DNA of 64,000 nucleotides from an uncultured Aquimarina sp. (GTDB lineage Bacteria > Bacteroidota > Bacteroidia > Flavobacteriales > Flavobacteriaceae), in the NCBI GenBank assembly GCA_947496355.1, contig CANMCO010000004.1, positions 248,001 to 312,000 of the forward strand, written 5' to 3'. Numbering within the stretch: the first letter of the stretch is position 1; each line of letters opens with the position of its first letter. Shown piece by piece: positions 45,091 to 54,707 of the stretch. Both the position numbers and the translations under genes were made by a program. The notes below the pieces were generated by a model, which made no database searches, was not told the origin of the DNA, and was given only the letters and a program-made list of their open reading frames with translations.

Positions 45091-48015
45091 ATGAAAACAT
45101 TTACTAAAAGCGCATTGTTTTTATTGTGGTTGATACCGATGAGCTTTTTTGCTCAATCGACCGTTACAGGAACGGTGATTGACGCAGGAAGTGGCCAGCC
45201 AATTCCAGGTGTAAATATCATTGTAAAGGGATCCACAAACGGAACATCTTCTGATTTTGATGGAAATTATTCCCTAAGCAATCTTAGCAACGGAGATATT
45301 CTAACGTTCTCTTATGTTGGATTTATACCTCAGGAAGTTTCTTTTACAGGTCAGGCCTCAGTAAACATCACATTACAAGAAGATGCTGCAGAACTAGAAC
45401 AAGTAGTACTTATTGGTTATGGTGCTGCAAGAAAAAAGGATTTAACAGGATCGGTTGCTCTGGTCACAGCAGAGGATTTTAACACCGGTAATAATGTTAG
45501 TGCAGAAAACCTATTTACAGGTAGAGTTGCAGGTGTTAACATTAACACCAATGGTGGTCCTGCCGGAAACTCTCAAATTAGAATTAGAGGTGGTGCATCA
45601 TTAAATGCATCTAATGACCCTCTAATTGTAGTAGATGGTTTACCAATAAATGATGCAAATGACACGGATAATGGTGCACGATCTATTCTTTCTGCAATTA
45701 ACCCTAACGATATCGAATCTTTTTCTATACTTAAAGATGCATCATCTGCCGCAATATATGGTAACCGTGGTGCAAATGGAGTAATTATTATTACTACCAA
45801 AAAAGGAAAAAAGAAGTTACAGGTTAACTTAGACACTCAAACAAGCGTTACCACTGCAAATGAAACAATTGATGTATTTTCTGGAGATGAATATAGAGCA
45901 TTAATTGCCGATAATTTTCCTGATCGCGTTGCTGATTTAGGAACTGCAAATACAGATTGGCAAGATGAGATATATCGAGATGCTTTTTCTGCACAACACA
46001 ATCTTTCTGTAAGTGGTTCTATTCTAGAAGTGCTACCAACAAGATTAGCTATAGGAAGATCAGATCAAGAAGGTCTTAGAAAAACCTCTAAGTTCGAAAG
46101 AACAACAACATCTCTATCGTTAAACCCAAGAGCTTTTAACAATCACTTAAAAATTGATGTAAATGCAAACCTGAATTTTGAGAAAAATAGATTTGCAGAA
46201 GGTGTAGAAAGAGATGCTGTTACTTTTGATCCAACACAACCAGTTTTTGATGAAGGCTCTTTATACGGCGGTTTTTTTGAGTATTTAGATCCATCTACTG
46301 GTTTTGCAAGAGCAAATGTTCAGAGAAACCCTGTTGCCAAATTACTTCAAACTAGAAACATTGCCAACGTAAGAAGATACTTTGGTAATGCAAAGTTTGA
46401 TTATCAATTACATTTCTTCCCTGATGTAAGAGCTGTATTAAACTTAGGTTTAGATACAAGTGAAACTAGTAGGTTTGAAGAACGTTCTACAGAAAGTGCT
46501 AACACTTTTAACTCTAATCTAGGAGAGTTTAATGGTTTTAAGTCTGATACAGAGTTTGACACCAAAAACAGATTATTAGATGCATATTTGGTGTATAATA
46601 AAGATTTAGGTGCAGTTAATATTGAAGCAACTGGTGGGTATTCTTATCAAAAAATTGATATTAGAGAGTTTAAAACAGAAGATCAACGTGATCCAAATAG
46701 ATCACCTGAAGAAGATATTAAAATTGATGAAGTACTTTTAGCCTATTTCTTAAGAGCAAATCTAAAAATAAGCGACAAGTATTTTTTAACTGGATCCATA
46801 CGTCGTGATGGGTCATCGGCATTTGCACCAGAGACCAGATGGGGGTATTTCCCTGCAGCATCTTTTGGATGGCAAATTAGTGAAGAAAACTTTCTTAAAA
46901 ATTCTTCAACACTAAGTAATCTTAGGTTAAGATTAGGTTATGGTGTAACAGGACAGCAAGATATTGGAAGAGCAGATTACCTCGAAAGATATAGAGGTAG
47001 TAACCCAAACACGCAATACATTCTTAACGGAGAAGTAATCAATATTGTTCAGGCTCAATTTAGAAACGAAGAAATTGAATGGGAAAAAATTTCTGAAATT
47101 AATGTTGGTTTGGATTATGGATTCTGGAATGATAGAATATCAGGATCTGTTGATGTGTTTAGAAAAGAGTCTGATGATTTACTTTCTGAAGCTCCTGTTC
47201 CAGATGGTGTAAATTTCTCTAACCAAGGTTTCCAAAATATTGGTAAATTTACAACTGAAGGTGTTGAATTTTCTATTGGTGCTGATATTATTAGAAATAA
47301 TAATGTAAATTGGAATCTAAGCTATAATGCTACTTATATTAATCAAGAAATAAACGACTTAGCATTTGGTGCGGATATATTAATAGGTGGAATCGATGGA
47401 GGTACTGGTAATACTATTCAGATCCATAGACAAGGCCAGACTCCTTTTTCATTCTTTACATTTGCTCAAGTTTATGATGCTAATGGTGCTCCAATCGAAG
47501 GAGCATATGCTGACCTAACAGGAGATGGTGTCGTAGATAATAATGATAGATATGTTTCTGGTTCACCTGTAGCAGATATTACTATGGGACTTCAATCAAG
47601 TTTAAATTTTTATAATTTCGACTTTAACTTTAACTTAAGAGCTAGTATTGGTAACGAGGTATATAATAATGTTGCTTCAGCAAATGCGCAAACTGGTAAC
47701 TTATTCAGAAATGTATTTAATAATGCACCAACATCATTGTTAGATACTAATTTTAACAATACACCAGACGTTATTCGATCTGATTATTATGTTGAAGATG
47801 CTTCTTTCTTGAGAATGGATAACATGACTTTAGGATATACGGTTAGAGATATAATGAAGGGGGTTTCAAGCCTTCGTCTCTGGGCAGGTGTACAGAATGC
47901 ATTTATAATTACAGATTATTCTGGATTAGATCCTGAAATTCAAAATGACGGTAGAGATCAATCGATCTTCCCAAGAGGGCGCACTTTCTTGTTAGGTTTA
48001 AACTACAAATACTAA
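45091..48015 (+). CDS. susC: SusC/RagA family TonB-dependent outer-membrane transporter
   Basis: An outer-membrane protein of 974 residues. The signal (SALFLLWLIPMSFFAQ) is followed by a carboxypeptidase-regulatory-like domain (VTGTVIDAGSGQPIPGVNII), the plug domain starting at VVLIGYGAARKKDLTGSVAL with DPLIVVDGLP and SAAIYGNRGANGVIIITTKK, and a barrel ending in GRTFLLGLNYKY. It imports oligosaccharides, here probably starch fragments, with energy from TonB. It is the first gene of the susCDE-amylase operon, 12 bases before susD. Confidence 0.97.
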   Translation: MKTFTKSALFLLWLIPMSFFAQSTVTGTVIDAGSGQPIPGVNIIVKGSTNGTSSDFDGNYSLSNLSNGDILTFSYVGFIPQEVSFTGQASVNITLQEDAAELEQVVLIGYGAARKKDLTGSVALVTAEDFNTGNNVSAENLFTGRVAGVNINTNGGPAGNSQIRIRGGASLNASNDPLIVVDGLPINDANDTDNGARSILSAINPNDIESFSILKDASSAAIYGNRGANGVIIITTKKGKKKLQVNLDTQTSVTTANETIDVFSGDEYRALIADNFPDRVADLGTANTDWQDEIYRDAFSAQHNLSVSGSILEVLPTRLAIGRSDQEGLRKTSKFERTTTSLSLNPRAFNNHLKIDVNANLNFEKNRFAEGVERDAVTFDPTQPVFDEGSLYGGFFEYLDPSTGFARANVQRNPVAKLLQTRNIANVRRYFGNAKFDYQLHFFPDVRAVLNLGLDTSETSRFEERSTESANTFNSNLGEFNGFKSDTEFDTKNRLLDAYLVYNKDLGAVNIEATGGYSYQKIDIREFKTEDQRDPNRSPEEDIKIDEVLLAYFLRANLKISDKYFLTGSIRRDGSSAFAPETRWGYFPAASFGWQISEENFLKNSSTLSNLRLRLGYGVTGQQDIGRADYLERYRGSNPNTQYILNGEVINIVQAQFRNEEIEWEKISEINVGLDYGFWNDRISGSVDVFRKESDDLLSEAPVPDGVNFSNQGFQNIGKFTTEGVEFSIGADIIRNNNVNWNLSYNATYINQEINDLAFGADILIGGIDGGTGNTIQIHRQGQTPFSFFTFAQVYDANGAPIEGAYADLTGDGVVDNNDRYVSGSPVADITMGLQSSLNFYNFDFNFNLRASIGNEVYNNVASANAQTGNLFRNVFNNAPTSLLDTNFNNTPDVIRSDYYVEDASFLRMDNMTLGYTVRDIMKGVSSLRLWAGVQNAFIITDYSGLDPEIQNDGRDQSIFPRGRTFLLGLNYKY

Positions 48016-48026
48016 AAACATTAGAA

Positions 48027-49685
48027 ATGAAAATATATAAGAATTTTTTATACGCATTTCTTTTCATAGGAATATTCACCTCTTGTGAAGGAGATTTGGA
48101 TATCGAATTAGAAGATGATGACGACTTATCAGCCGAGGATGTATTTAATCAGCCAGATGGATACGAAAGAGCAATTGCTGGGGTATATGCAAACCTTGCT
48201 GTTGTGGGACTTGATGATCCAGGTACCTCTAACCTTGCAGGAATAGATGCCGGTACTGGTAATTATGTGAGAGGGTTATTTAACCTACAGGATCTATCAA
48301 CTGACGAAGTGATTTTTAATTTTGAAAATGACCCTGGTATTCGTCAAATACAAAGAAACAGCTGGGATGAAAACAACGTAATTGTTCTTGGTTTTTGGGC
48401 CAGATCAACATTCGAGATTGCTTTAGCCAATGAGTTTCTTCGTCAAACTACAGATGGAAAATTAGATTCGAGAGGTGTAGATGCGCAAACAAGAGAAGAA
48501 ATCAGAACATACAGAGCAGAAGCAAGAGTGTTAAGAGCATTAGCAAATTATCACCTACTAGATTTATTCCGTAGAGCTCCTTTTGCAACAGAAAATGACG
48601 CTGTTGGATTTACAAGAGTACAGGAGATTAAAGAACAAGAGTTATTTGATTATATCGAAGCAGAATTATTAGCTGTCGATGCTGATCTATTAGATGTAGC
48701 TACTAGTAACGCTTCTCTTTATGGTCGCGTAAATAAAGGAGTAGCAAAAATGATTCTTGCAAAACTTTATCTAAATGCTGAAGTTTATACAGGAACTAAT
48801 CGTTATACAGATTGTTTAAGAGTTTGTGAAGAAATTATAGGAAGTGGTTATTCACTTACTCCTAATTATTCATACAACTTTCTTGCAGACAACAACACAA
48901 ACGGTGCTCAAAATGAAGTTATTTTCCCTGTTATAGCTGATGGAGTATCTGTGAGAAATTTTGGTGGTGCTGGTATTATAATCCAAGGACAACAAAATGG
49001 AGATTCTGCTTCAGAACCTACTCCACAATCATTTGGTGTTGGTGGATTTGGTAACCTGTTTAGAGTAAGAGGAGAATTCTCTGAACTATTTGACAATGAC
49101 CCTCTTTTCCAAAATGATTCTAGAAATTCTTTGGTTACAGAAAATGTACCTGCAGATCCAGATAGCACAGACCCTCCTACACCAAGAGATATAAATATAA
49201 GTCCAAATCTTTTAGATACATCTTCAGGATACTTAATGGCAAAATACTCTAATTTAACTTCTACCGGTGAAGCAGGACAGGATGCTACTTTTGTAGATAC
49301 AGATTTTCCATTATTCAGACTTGCAGATGTGTATTTAATGTATGCAGAAGCTCATCTTAATAATGGCGGTGGTAGTCGTGCTACTGCTTTAGGATTTGTA
49401 AATGCACTTAGGGAAAGAGCATTTGGAGATACTTCTGGAAATATCGCTGATGCAGATCTTACTCTAGATTTCATAATTGACGAGCGCGGTAGAGAATTGC
49501 ACTGGGAAGCACACAGAAGACAAGATCTTATTAGATTTGGCCTATACACAGGAGGAGCTTATAACTGGTCATTCAAAGGAGGACCACAAAATGGTTCTTC
49601 TATCTCAGAAGACTTGAAGTTATTCCCTGTTCCGGCATCAAGTAGGGCAGCAAATCCAAACCTGGGACAAAATTTAGGATTTTAA
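48027..49685 (+). CDS. susD: SusD/RagB family surface lipoprotein
   Basis: A surface lipoprotein of 552 residues, signal FLYAFLFIGIFTSCEGD with an acidic run after the cysteine (ELEDDDDLS), which in this phylum favours export to the cell surface. The helical TPR-like scaffold includes RAEARVLRALANYHLLDLFR and the C-terminal ERGRELHWEAHRRQDLIRFG motif of SusD proteins. It binds starch oligosaccharides and caps the SusC barrel. It pairs with the preceding gene. Confidence 0.96.
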   Translation: MKIYKNFLYAFLFIGIFTSCEGDLDIELEDDDDLSAEDVFNQPDGYERAIAGVYANLAVVGLDDPGTSNLAGIDAGTGNYVRGLFNLQDLSTDEVIFNFENDPGIRQIQRNSWDENNVIVLGFWARSTFEIALANEFLRQTTDGKLDSRGVDAQTREEIRTYRAEARVLRALANYHLLDLFRRAPFATENDAVGFTRVQEIKEQELFDYIEAELLAVDADLLDVATSNASLYGRVNKGVAKMILAKLYLNAEVYTGTNRYTDCLRVCEEIIGSGYSLTPNYSYNFLADNNTNGAQNEVIFPVIADGVSVRNFGGAGIIIQGQQNGDSASEPTPQSFGVGGFGNLFRVRGEFSELFDNDPLFQNDSRNSLVTENVPADPDSTDPPTPRDINISPNLLDTSSGYLMAKYSNLTSTGEAGQDATFVDTDFPLFRLADVYLMYAEAHLNNGGGSRATALGFVNALRERAFGDTSGNIADADLTLDFIIDERGRELHWEAHRRQDLIRFGLYTGGAYNWSFKGGPQNGSSISEDLKLFPVPASSRAANPNLGQNLGF

Positions 49686-49691
49686 TAAACT

Positions 49692-50837
49692 ATGAAAAAT
49701 TTAATTTATACAGTCATGAAAAAGATATCAATTTTAATGTTTGCATTTGTAGCAGTATTATGCTTCAATGCTTGTGTCGAAGATGAAGAGCCTACATTTG
49801 TTCTTCAACAAGATCAATCAGAAGGCCCACTAATTGTATCTGCAAATTCTGCAGTTACTCTTAATAAAGATATAGAAGGTGATCAAGCGTTCACACTTGT
49901 ATGGGAAGATGCAGGATATAGTGTTCAAACTCCTATTACTTATACAGTTCAAGCAGCAGCAGCAGGTACTGATTTTTCAGAAGCTCAAGACGCTGCAGTA
50001 ACTGTTGATCGTTTTTATTCCTGGACCGTTGGAGACCTTAACAGTCTATCAATATCATTAGGTCTTTCTCCAGATGTAGAAGCTGCACTAGAACTTCGTG
50101 TTGTTTCTTCTTTAGGAACTAACGGAGGAGCTGCTATTGATTCTAATGTAATTTCTCTTACTTTAACTCCATATAACACAGTTGTAGTACAAAAGAATTT
50201 ATTTTTAGTAGGAAGTGCTACTGCTCCGGGATGGAACAATGGTGATCAACCTACCCAACATCCAAACACTGCATTAGTAAGAGATCCAGATAACGCTAAC
50301 CTATTTAAGTACACTGGATGGTTTTTAGGTGGTGGCGATAATGCTTTTAAATTATTAGAAACTCCAGGTTTCTGGCAACCACAATGGGGAGACAACGGAG
50401 GAGCTATTGCTAGTAGTGATGTTCTTGGTACTGATCCAGGTACTTTTTCTTTTGGCGCAGATGGATACTATGAAATTACTGTGAATATTGAAGACCTTAC
50501 ATACGAAGCAGTCCCGTTTGATGCAAGTTCTTCTGCATCTTTCGCAACAATAGGAATCATTGGTGATTCTACTCCTGATGGATGGGACGCTGATACAGAT
50601 ATGACTCAGTCAACTTTTGATGAGCATATTTGGTATATACGAGATGTTACACTTGTAGATGGTTTACTTAAGTTTAGACATAGTAATGACTGGCCAGGAA
50701 ACTGGGGCGGTACAACTGCAATAAGCGGAACAACTACTACGGATGGTGATCCACCAGCTATACCAGTAACTGCAGGAACATATGACATTTGGTTCTATGA
50801 CCTTGACGGAAGATATATTTTCATTCCTAAAGGATAA
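49692..50837 (+). CDS. susE: SusE-like starch-binding lipoprotein
   Basis: A lipoprotein of 381 residues with signal ISILMFAFVAVLCFNACVED. The start at 49692 is used; ATG 49716 gives an equally good, shorter signal. The N-terminal part (ANSAVTLNKDIEGDQAFTLV) is the SusE immunoglobulin-like domain. Two beta-sandwich modules follow (LVGSATAPGWNNGDQPTQ near 176, IIGDSTPDGWDADTDMTQ near 285), each like the starch-binding domains of SusE/SusF, with conserved tryptophans. It probably holds starch at the surface. It lies six bases after susD. Confidence 0.9.
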   Translation: MKNLIYTVMKKISILMFAFVAVLCFNACVEDEEPTFVLQQDQSEGPLIVSANSAVTLNKDIEGDQAFTLVWEDAGYSVQTPITYTVQAAAAGTDFSEAQDAAVTVDRFYSWTVGDLNSLSISLGLSPDVEAALELRVVSSLGTNGGAAIDSNVISLTLTPYNTVVVQKNLFLVGSATAPGWNNGDQPTQHPNTALVRDPDNANLFKYTGWFLGGGDNAFKLLETPGFWQPQWGDNGGAIASSDVLGTDPGTFSFGADGYYEITVNIEDLTYEAVPFDASSSASFATIGIIGDSTPDGWDADTDMTQSTFDEHIWYIRDVTLVDGLLKFRHSNDWPGNWGGTTAISGTTTTDGDPPAIPVTAGTYDIWFYDLDGRYIFIPKG

Positions 50838-50862
50838 ATAATTCTAAAACTAAAAAGTTGAA

Positions 50863-52314
50863 ATGAAAAACTTAAGAAATATATCAACCAAAACCTTCCT
50901 CCTTCTAGGAGGAATGGTTCTTGGTTTAACAGGGTGTACCGAGGATGATAATACCATTGATCAAGGTGAACCTGTAATAACAAGTCAATCACTAAAAATG
51001 GATCTATCTCAATTTAAAAGAGATGATTCTGGCGTATTTATGCAAGCCTTCTATTGGGATGTGGAGCCCAAAGGCGGTTGGTATGACCAAGTCTCTTCGC
51101 AAGTTGAAGATTGGGCAAATTCTGGAATAAATAGAATCTGGCTACCTGCACCAGGTAAAGGCGCGTCTGGAGGAGATTCTATGGGATATGATCCAATGGA
51201 TTATTTTGATGTAGGAGAGTTTAGCCAAAGAGGAGATTCTAATGTTGAAACTCGTTTTGGGTCTAGATCAGAATTAGAAAACCTTATTAATCTTTCTCAC
51301 CAAAACGGAATTGAGGTAATTGCCGATATCGTGATGGGACATAACTCTGGTGGAGGATTACAAACCAATCCTTTTAGAGGTGGAGATGAAGTATATTCGT
51401 TATTCGATGAAACTAATGGTAATGCTTCTGGTAAATTTAACCGTACCAATGAACATTTTCATCCTAATGACATACATCAAGAAGATGAGCAAGACGAATT
51501 CTTTGCCGAAACCGATCTTTGTCATGATCAACAATATGTACAAGACTGGTTATGGGGAAGAGATGATTCTGTAGCTGCATTCTATAAAAACACTTTAGGA
51601 TTTGATGGATGGCGTTTTGATTATGTAAAAAGCTTTGGGCCGCAATGGGTAAAAGCCTGGAATGATAAAATTGGAGGGTTTTCTGTAGGAGAAAACTTTG
51701 ATGGTAATCAACAGGTTCTTAAAGACTGGGTAGATGCCTCTGGTTCTCCAGCATTTGATTTTGCTTGCTTCTATAGATTAGATGAAACTCTTGACAGAGC
51801 TCAAGATCTTACCGCATTAGGTGAGGCTGGTAATATGTTAAGAAAGCTAGACCCTAGTAACGCGGTTACTTTTACTGCTAATCACGATACAGAAAAAAAC
51901 CCAAATCCTGATGACAGAATTAGTTATGCGAACAAATTATTGGCTTATTCATATATTCTTACTCATGATGGATATCCAACTGTTTTTTATCTTGATTATC
52001 AAGCTTTCAAAGGGCAACTTAAAACCTTAATTGAAATCTATAACACATTAGCTGTTGGAGATATTGAAATAATTGAAGCTAGTAAAGATGAATATATTAT
52101 GAAAAGAGGTGGAAATGGAGACAATCCAGGACTAATACTTTACATGAATATTAGCAACCAAACTAAGCAGTTTGATGTAACAACTAATTGGGCAAATAAA
52201 ACATTAGTAGACTATACAGATAATTCTAGAGCAACACCAACTACTGATGCAAATGGTAACACTACCATATATGCCCCAGCAGGAAGTTACTCTATTTGGT
52301 CTGTTACCAAATAA
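50863..52314 (+). CDS. GH13 alpha-amylase, surface lipoprotein
   Basis: A lipoprotein of 483 residues; signal TFLLLGGMVLGLTGCTED. It is a GH13 alpha-amylase: GVFMQAFYWDVEPKGGWYDQ at the start, VIADIVMGHNSGG (first conserved region), DGWRFDYVKSFGPQW with nucleophile Asp, FSVGENFDG with acid Glu, and TFTANHDTEKNPNP. The C-terminal beta domain ends GSYSIWSVTK. It should cut starch outside the cell and feed SusCDE, the role of SusG. The acidic residues after the cysteine fit surface export. It is last in the operon and a terminator follows. Confidence 0.94.
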   Translation: MKNLRNISTKTFLLLGGMVLGLTGCTEDDNTIDQGEPVITSQSLKMDLSQFKRDDSGVFMQAFYWDVEPKGGWYDQVSSQVEDWANSGINRIWLPAPGKGASGGDSMGYDPMDYFDVGEFSQRGDSNVETRFGSRSELENLINLSHQNGIEVIADIVMGHNSGGGLQTNPFRGGDEVYSLFDETNGNASGKFNRTNEHFHPNDIHQEDEQDEFFAETDLCHDQQYVQDWLWGRDDSVAAFYKNTLGFDGWRFDYVKSFGPQWVKAWNDKIGGFSVGENFDGNQQVLKDWVDASGSPAFDFACFYRLDETLDRAQDLTALGEAGNMLRKLDPSNAVTFTANHDTEKNPNPDDRISYANKLLAYSYILTHDGYPTVFYLDYQAFKGQLKTLIEIYNTLAVGDIEIIEASKDEYIMKRGGNGDNPGLILYMNISNQTKQFDVTTNWANKTLVDYTDNSRATPTTDANGNTTIYAPAGSYSIWSVTK

Positions 52315-52355
52315 TATACCCTATAGTTTTTATTGAGTTAGCCAGTAAAATCATT

Positions 52356-52384
52356 AAAGAGTGCTTCTTAGCACTCTTTTTTTG
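52356..52384 (+). terminator. intrinsic terminator of the sus operon
   Basis: Stem AAAGAGTGC/GCACTCTTT with a six-base loop followed by a T-run. Confidence 0.9.
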
Positions 52385-52501
52385 TTTAAATCCACGCTCC
52401 TTTTATAAACACATCATTAGAATAGATATATAGGTATAGCATAATCAAAAAGAATTACTTTACTTTGTACAAACATCTTATTACACAAATTAAAACTTTT
52501 A

Positions 52502-54706
52502 ATGCCAAAATTTCCATTTTATAGACAAGCAGAATCTAAAGATTGTGGTCCTACTTGTATTAAGATAATAGCAAAACACTACGGAAGAGTTCTAAACACT
52601 CAAAAACTTCGCACACTAAGTGAAACTACTAGAGAAGGAAGTTCGCTTTTGGGTATTAGTGATGCTGTTGAGGAAATTGGGTTTAGGTCACTGGGTGTCA
52701 AACTATCGCTTGAAAAACTAGATGAAGTCCCCCTACCCTGTATTGTTCATTGGAACAAAGTACATTATGTCGTTGTATATAAAATAAAAAAATCTCGTAA
52801 GGGGCAAATGACCATATATGTTTCTGATCCGGCTCATGGCTTAATTACTTATAATAAAGAAGAGTTTATTAAAGCTTGGATAGGAAATAATGCAGATGAA
52901 TTCACTGAAGAAGGAGTAGCTTTACTTTTGGAACCCACTCCAAAATTCTATAATGATGATCTAGATGAAAATGAAGAAAAGTTTGGTTTTAAATTCATTT
53001 CAAAATATGTTTTTAAGTACAAAAAATTTCTCTTTCAACTTGCTTTAGGTCTTGGGGCAGGAAGTTTACTTCAACTAATAACTCCTTTCTTAACCCAAAG
53101 TATTGTAGATGTAGGTATTAAAAATCAGGATATTAACTTTATATACCTTGTTCTTATTGCCATGTTATCCCTATTTATTGGAAGAACACTTATTGAAGTA
53201 CTCAGAAGTTGGATACTACTTCACCTAAGTACCCGAATTAATATCTCTTTGATTTCAGACTTTTTCATCAAACTAATGAACTTACCCATTTCTTATTTTG
53301 ATGTAAAAATGACAGGAGATCTTTTACAAAGGATAAATGATCATAAACGTATAGAACAGATACTAACCATGTCTTCGCTAAATGTACTGTTCTCTATGGT
53401 AAACCTTATTGTATTCAGTATTGTTTTGATTTATTACAGCATACCAATTTTTGGTATTTTTGCTATTGGTAGCACTATTTACTTTGCATGGATACTTATA
53501 TTTTTCAAAAAACGTAAAAAGTTAGATTACAAACGTTTCTCACAGATTAGTGAAGAACAAAGTAAGGTGATAGAATTGGTTAACGGTATGCAGGAAATAA
53601 AACTTCATAATGCCGAAAAAAGAAAGCGTTGGAATTGGGAATTCGTGCAAGCAAAATTATTTAAGATCTCTATTGAAAATCTTGCTTTAGAACAATATCA
53701 AAGTGTTGGATCCGGCTTTATTAATGAGCTCAAAAATATTCTTATTACCGTATTTTCTGCAAAACTAGTTATAGATGGTGACATTACATTGGGTATGATG
53801 CTTGCCATAACAGCAATAGTAGGGCAGTTAAACGCTCCAATAGCGCAATTAATAAATTTCCTTAGAGAATTACAGGATGCGCAAATTTCTTTGGAACGTT
53901 TAGGAGAAATTCATAACAAAGATGATGAGGAATATGCGGGAGATGAAAAAATAAAAGAAATTCCCGAAAATTCTGGATTTAAAGTAAAGGATTTGGCATT
54001 TAGATATGTAGGTTCAGACAAACCTGTATTAGAAAATCTGAATTTATCTATTCCTCCTAATAAAATTACGGCGGTTGTAGGCGTTAGTGGAAGTGGAAAA
54101 ACAACTTTAATGAAGTTGTTACTTAAGTTTTATGAACCTAATGAAGGTTCAATATCTATTGGTGCTCATGACCTGCAGAATGTTTCTCAAAAAGCATGGA
54201 GAGATCACTTTGGTGTGGTGATGCAGGAAGGCTATATTTTTAATGATACTATAGCCAATAATATTGCAGTAGGAGAAGATTATGTAGATAAGAAAAAACT
54301 GGCACACGCTGTTGATGTAGCTAATATTAAAGAGTTTATAGAATCCCTTCCCCTGTCGTATAATACCAAAATAGGAATGGAAGGTGTTGGATTGAGTACA
54401 GGTCAAAAACAACGATTATTTATTGCTCGCGCTGTATACAAAAATCCAAAATTTCTGTTTTTTGATGAGGCAACCTCTGCTCTTGATGCTAATAATGAAA
54501 AAGTGATAATGGAAAAATTAGACACCTTTTTCAAAGATAAAACCGTTATGGTAATAGCCCACAGATTAAGTACCGTAAAAAACGCGCATCAAATTGTAGT
54601 TCTTGACAAGGGTGAAATTATTGAAGTTGGAAATCACGCAGAATTAATAAAAACAAAAGGAAGTTATTATAACTTAGTAAAAAACCAATTAGAACTCGGA
54701 AAGTAA
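52502..54706 (+). CDS. peptidase-containing ABC exporter (C39 domain, type I secretion)
   Basis: An inner-membrane transporter of 734 residues. Residues 1-~140 are a C39 cysteine peptidase with Gln9 and catalytic Cys15 (FYRQAESKDCGPTCIKI), His in KVHYVVVYKI and Asp in VSDPAHG, all intact. The membrane domain spans ~165-445. The ATPase has Walker A GVSGSGKTT, signature LSTGQKQRLFIARA, Walker B FLFFDEATSALD and switch His in MVIAHRLS. Such proteins remove double-glycine leaders from peptides and export them. The HlyD gene follows by one base. No precursor peptide with a GG leader is visible nearby. Confidence 0.93.
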   Translation: MPKFPFYRQAESKDCGPTCIKIIAKHYGRVLNTQKLRTLSETTREGSSLLGISDAVEEIGFRSLGVKLSLEKLDEVPLPCIVHWNKVHYVVVYKIKKSRKGQMTIYVSDPAHGLITYNKEEFIKAWIGNNADEFTEEGVALLLEPTPKFYNDDLDENEEKFGFKFISKYVFKYKKFLFQLALGLGAGSLLQLITPFLTQSIVDVGIKNQDINFIYLVLIAMLSLFIGRTLIEVLRSWILLHLSTRINISLISDFFIKLMNLPISYFDVKMTGDLLQRINDHKRIEQILTMSSLNVLFSMVNLIVFSIVLIYYSIPIFGIFAIGSTIYFAWILIFFKKRKKLDYKRFSQISEEQSKVIELVNGMQEIKLHNAEKRKRWNWEFVQAKLFKISIENLALEQYQSVGSGFINELKNILITVFSAKLVIDGDITLGMMLAITAIVGQLNAPIAQLINFLRELQDAQISLERLGEIHNKDDEEYAGDEKIKEIPENSGFKVKDLAFRYVGSDKPVLENLNLSIPPNKITAVVGVSGSGKTTLMKLLLKFYEPNEGSISIGAHDLQNVSQKAWRDHFGVVMQEGYIFNDTIANNIAVGEDYVDKKKLAHAVDVANIKEFIESLPLSYNTKIGMEGVGLSTGQKQRLFIARAVYKNPKFLFFDEATSALDANNEKVIMEKLDTFFKDKTVMVIAHRLSTVKNAHQIVVLDKGEIIEVGNHAELIKTKGSYYNLVKNQLELGK

Positions 54707-54707
54707 A